From assembly GCF_029094545.1 (NCBI RefSeq), contig NZ_CP117835.1:1530001-1594000 (forward strand): 64,000 nt of DNA, in the 5' to 3' direction. This DNA is from Alkalihalophilus pseudofirmus. GTDB lineage: Bacteria; Bacillota; Bacilli; Bacillales; Bacillaceae_D. Shown here in pieces: positions 62,111-64,000 of this stretch (position 1 is the first letter of the stretch; each line of letters starts with the position of its first letter). The position numbers and the translations under genes were made by a program. The notes beneath the pieces are model-generated. The model saw only the letters and a program-made list of their open reading frames with translations. It was not told the DNA's origin and ran no database searches.

Positions 62111-62851
62111 ATGAGTGAACGTATCAAAAAAGTAGAACGAGATTTTTTAGCATATACCAAAAAGATGGAGGATTACGGACAGGCTTTATCTCTCCTAGCT
62201 TGGGATGCTAGAACAGGTGCTCCGAAAAAAGGAATTCAGCAGCGTTCAGAAGTGATCGGCACGCTGTCATCAGAGTTGTTTCAATTATCAACATCAGAGG
62301 AGATGGCAAGCTTCTTAGGTGAATTACGGGAAGAGGGTGCAAAAGAGCATCTATCAGAAATTACTCTTAAAAGTGTAGAGCAGTGTCATAAAGAATTTGA
62401 GCGGAACTTAAAAATCCCAAAAGATGAGTATAAGGAATATGTAATGCTTCAATCGCAGTCAGAATCAATCTGGGAGGAAGCTAAGGACAAAGCTGATTTT
62501 GAGATGTTCAAACCGAACTTAGAGAAGCTTGTAGAGTTTAAGAAGCGTTTTGTCGGCTACTTAGGACATAACGGCAACCCATACAATACATTATTAGATG
62601 ATTATGAACCAGGTGTATTTGTTGATACGATCGATAAAGTGTTTGGCGAGCTTCGCGATCAGCTGATTCCTCTTGTCAAAGGAGTCACTGAATCAAGCCA
62701 TCAGCCAAAGACAGACTTTTTATTTAAAAGCTTTCCTCGTGAAGCTCAACAAGCGTTAAGTAAAGATATTTTAAAGGAAATCGGATATGACTTTGGGGCA
62801 GGACGTTTAGATGAAACCGAGCGAACTATAGACACTAAAATTAATTCGTGA
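62111..62851 (+). pseudogene. ypwA: N-terminal fragment of M32 carboxypeptidase, interrupted by an integrated element
   Basis: The full enzyme (Taq carboxypeptidase family) is about 500 residues; this frame stops after 246. Residues 1-233 match the family (YGQALSLLAWDARTGAPKKGIQQRSEVIGTLSSE, GNPYNTLLDDYEPG, then GYDFGAGRLDET). After DETE (codons to about 62821) the expected HPF is replaced by foreign sequence RTIDTKINS and a stop. The zinc HExxH motif, normally shortly downstream, is lost. AAAGGTGG precedes the ATG. The remaining 3' part should lie beyond the window, past the inserted element. Confidence 0.9.
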
Positions 62852-62902
62852 TATTATCATACTTACTAAGTTGATTACTCATTTGAGAGGTATGATAATC
62901 TT
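62815..62902 (+). other. left end of an integrated element (attachment junction and integrase upstream region)
   Basis: The host reading frame diverges around 62816-62822. Between it and the recombinase ATG lies an inverted repeat: ATTATCATAC (62853-62862) and GTATGATAAT (62890-62899). The repeat could be part of the recombinase attachment site or an operator over the integrase ribosome site. Confidence 0.65.
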
Positions 62903-64000
62903 ATGAATATTGAAGATGTTAAACACATAGCAATATATCTTCGTATTAGTGATGACAAGAAAACATCAACAGGTAAGCGTGTTGAAAATGAAGAAACACT
63001 TGCGAACCATAGAGAGAAGCTTGTAGAAATAGCAAAGCAAAAAGGATATACTTATGAAATATTCCAAGAGGTAGTAACAGGCGGTCACTCTGAAATTGAA
63101 AACAGACCGCAACTTCAATCACTCTTAAGCAGAATAGAAGAGTTTGATGCAATATCTGCAATGGAACTTTCTCGTCTATCTAGGAATGGTAAAATATCTG
63201 AGCTTGTGATGGAATACTGTATTGACTATAGAGTCTTTATATTAATTTCAGATACAGCGATATATAACCTAAGCAATGAAATGGATGCGCTTATGTTTAG
63301 GTTAGGCTCAGCTTTTTCTGCACATGAAAGACAGGTTATTGGGAAGCGTATCAAAAACAACAAAATTCAGATGACTAAAATGGGACTAAATGCTTCTGGA
63401 AGTGTTCCACTTGGGTATAAAAGGAATCCTGAAACAAAGAAACTTGAAATAGACGAGGATGCAGCAATGATTGTAAAATACGCATTCCAGCTTTGCCAAG
63501 ATGGATACGGTGCATCTAAAATAAGCCAAGCACTCAACAATTTAAATTACAAAACAGCTAAAGGAAATAGGTTTAGCACTAGAGCAGTCAAAGAGATGTT
63601 GAAAATACAAACATATAAAGGAAACACTGTCTATCATGATTATATAAAAGTTAAGAGAAAAGGTGTAGTAAAAAGAGAGATAGTTGACACATATGTTATT
63701 GAAAATACTCATCCAGCTATCATAGAACCACATATATTCGACTCTGTGCAAGAAGAGAGGGACAAGAGAAGAGAAAGGTATAGTGGTGGACGAGAAAGAG
63801 ATTCTAAGAAATCACCTCCGTCTATACTAAAAGACTTGATTTACTGCAAGCACTGTGGCGGTAAAATGCGTGTATCTTATGAGCACAGTAAAAAAGAACA
63901 CTTAATAAGAAAATGTGTTAAAGACTTGGCACAAAAAGATTCTGAGTGTGTGAATACAGGATACAAGTCAATCTATGTTGAAAGTTCTCTTATGAAGAAT
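62903..64000 (+). CDS. large serine recombinase (integrase), partial
   Basis: 366 residues are visible and the frame is open at the right edge. The resolvase catalytic domain begins HIAIYLRISDDK, with Arg14 and the nucleophile Ser16, and continues with AMELSRLSRNGK and ERQVIGKRI. The recombinase domain has GSVPLGYKRNPETKKLEIDEDAAMIVKYAF and ISQALNNLNYKT. A zinc ribbon starts LIYCKHCGGKM. This is the phage/ICE/skin-type integrase that acts between attP and attB. Its position about 80 bp inside the break in ypwA marks it as the integrase of that element. Confidence 0.95.
   Translation, partial: MNIEDVKHIAIYLRISDDKKTSTGKRVENEETLANHREKLVEIAKQKGYTYEIFQEVVTGGHSEIENRPQLQSLLSRIEEFDAISAMELSRLSRNGKISELVMEYCIDYRVFILISDTAIYNLSNEMDALMFRLGSAFSAHERQVIGKRIKNNKIQMTKMGLNASGSVPLGYKRNPETKKLEIDEDAAMIVKYAFQLCQDGYGASKISQALNNLNYKTAKGNRFSTRAVKEMLKIQTYKGNTVYHDYIKVKRKGVVKREIVDTYVIENTHPAIIEPHIFDSVQEERDKRRERYSGGRERDSKKSPPSILKDLIYCKHCGGKMRVSYEHSKKEHLIRKCVKDLAQKDSECVNTGYKSIYVESSLMKN

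Overview
The window is chromosomal DNA of a Gram-positive, endospore-forming Bacillaceae member. Almost every gene has a strong AGGAGG-type ribosome binding site, GTG and TTG starts are common, and Rho-independent terminators are frequent. Many proteins match Bacillus families directly: RacA, CheV, KapB, a Spo0E-type phosphatase, CotD, YhcN/YlaJ, BrxA, GpsB, MrfAB and a type-B RNase P RNA. The order mrfA-mrfB-cotD-ypsA-gpsB-rnpB-ypsC-ypwA is the one I remember from Bacillus subtilis. Salt- and alkali-tolerant Bacillus relatives would fit, but the species cannot be read from the sequence.

Layout. 1-9.2 kb: the end of racA, a YppE-like gene, a two-rhodanese sulfurtransferase, a TRIC-type channel, ilvA, cheV, a YitT-type membrane protein, RNase Z, and a thiol-redox group (YtpP-like thioredoxin, bacilliredoxin BrxA, CXXS thioredoxin-like protein). 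9.2-18.6 kb: a metallophosphoesterase, CvfC/YpgR, a mini-protein resembling sigma region 1.1, ydbS-ydbT, a DUF2777-like protein, an MBL hydrolase, a TelA/XpaC-like pair and an NRDE protein. 18.6-25.2 kb: glutamate synthase gltA-gltB with a readable promoter and nutrient-control sites. 25.2-27.5 kb: ypjP, three small membrane proteins and kapB.

27.5-35.5 kb holds a divergent catabolic-looking island: a PucR-type activator facing a gamma-family PLP enzyme, a short homoserine dehydrogenase, an aldehyde dehydrogenase, an ectoine-hydrolase-like M24 protein lacking most metal ligands, and an EamA exporter. 35.5-38.9 kb: dapA behind a clear lysine riboswitch, a Spo0E-like phosphatase gene, a YhcN/YlaJ lipoprotein gene broken by an in-frame stop, and another lipoprotein. 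39-44.6 kb: a HAD phosphatase, a RudS-like desulfidase, three very small genes, two cold-shock genes and an AbgT transporter. 44.7-53.3 kb: MerR plus AidB-like acyl-CoA dehydrogenase, a SEC-C protein, a DUF1538-DUF1538-tandem PII operon and a ketopantoate reductase-like gene.

53.3-64 kb is the conserved mrfA-to-ypwA block. It ends abruptly: ypwA (M32 carboxypeptidase) is cut inside the codons for its conserved DETxHPF segment, and about 80 bp later a large serine recombinase begins and runs off the right edge. This is the border of an integrated element, and it is the clearest sign of mobile DNA in the window. The other most interesting items are the DUF1538/PII operon, whose role I do not know, and the PucR/ectoine-hydrolase-like island.
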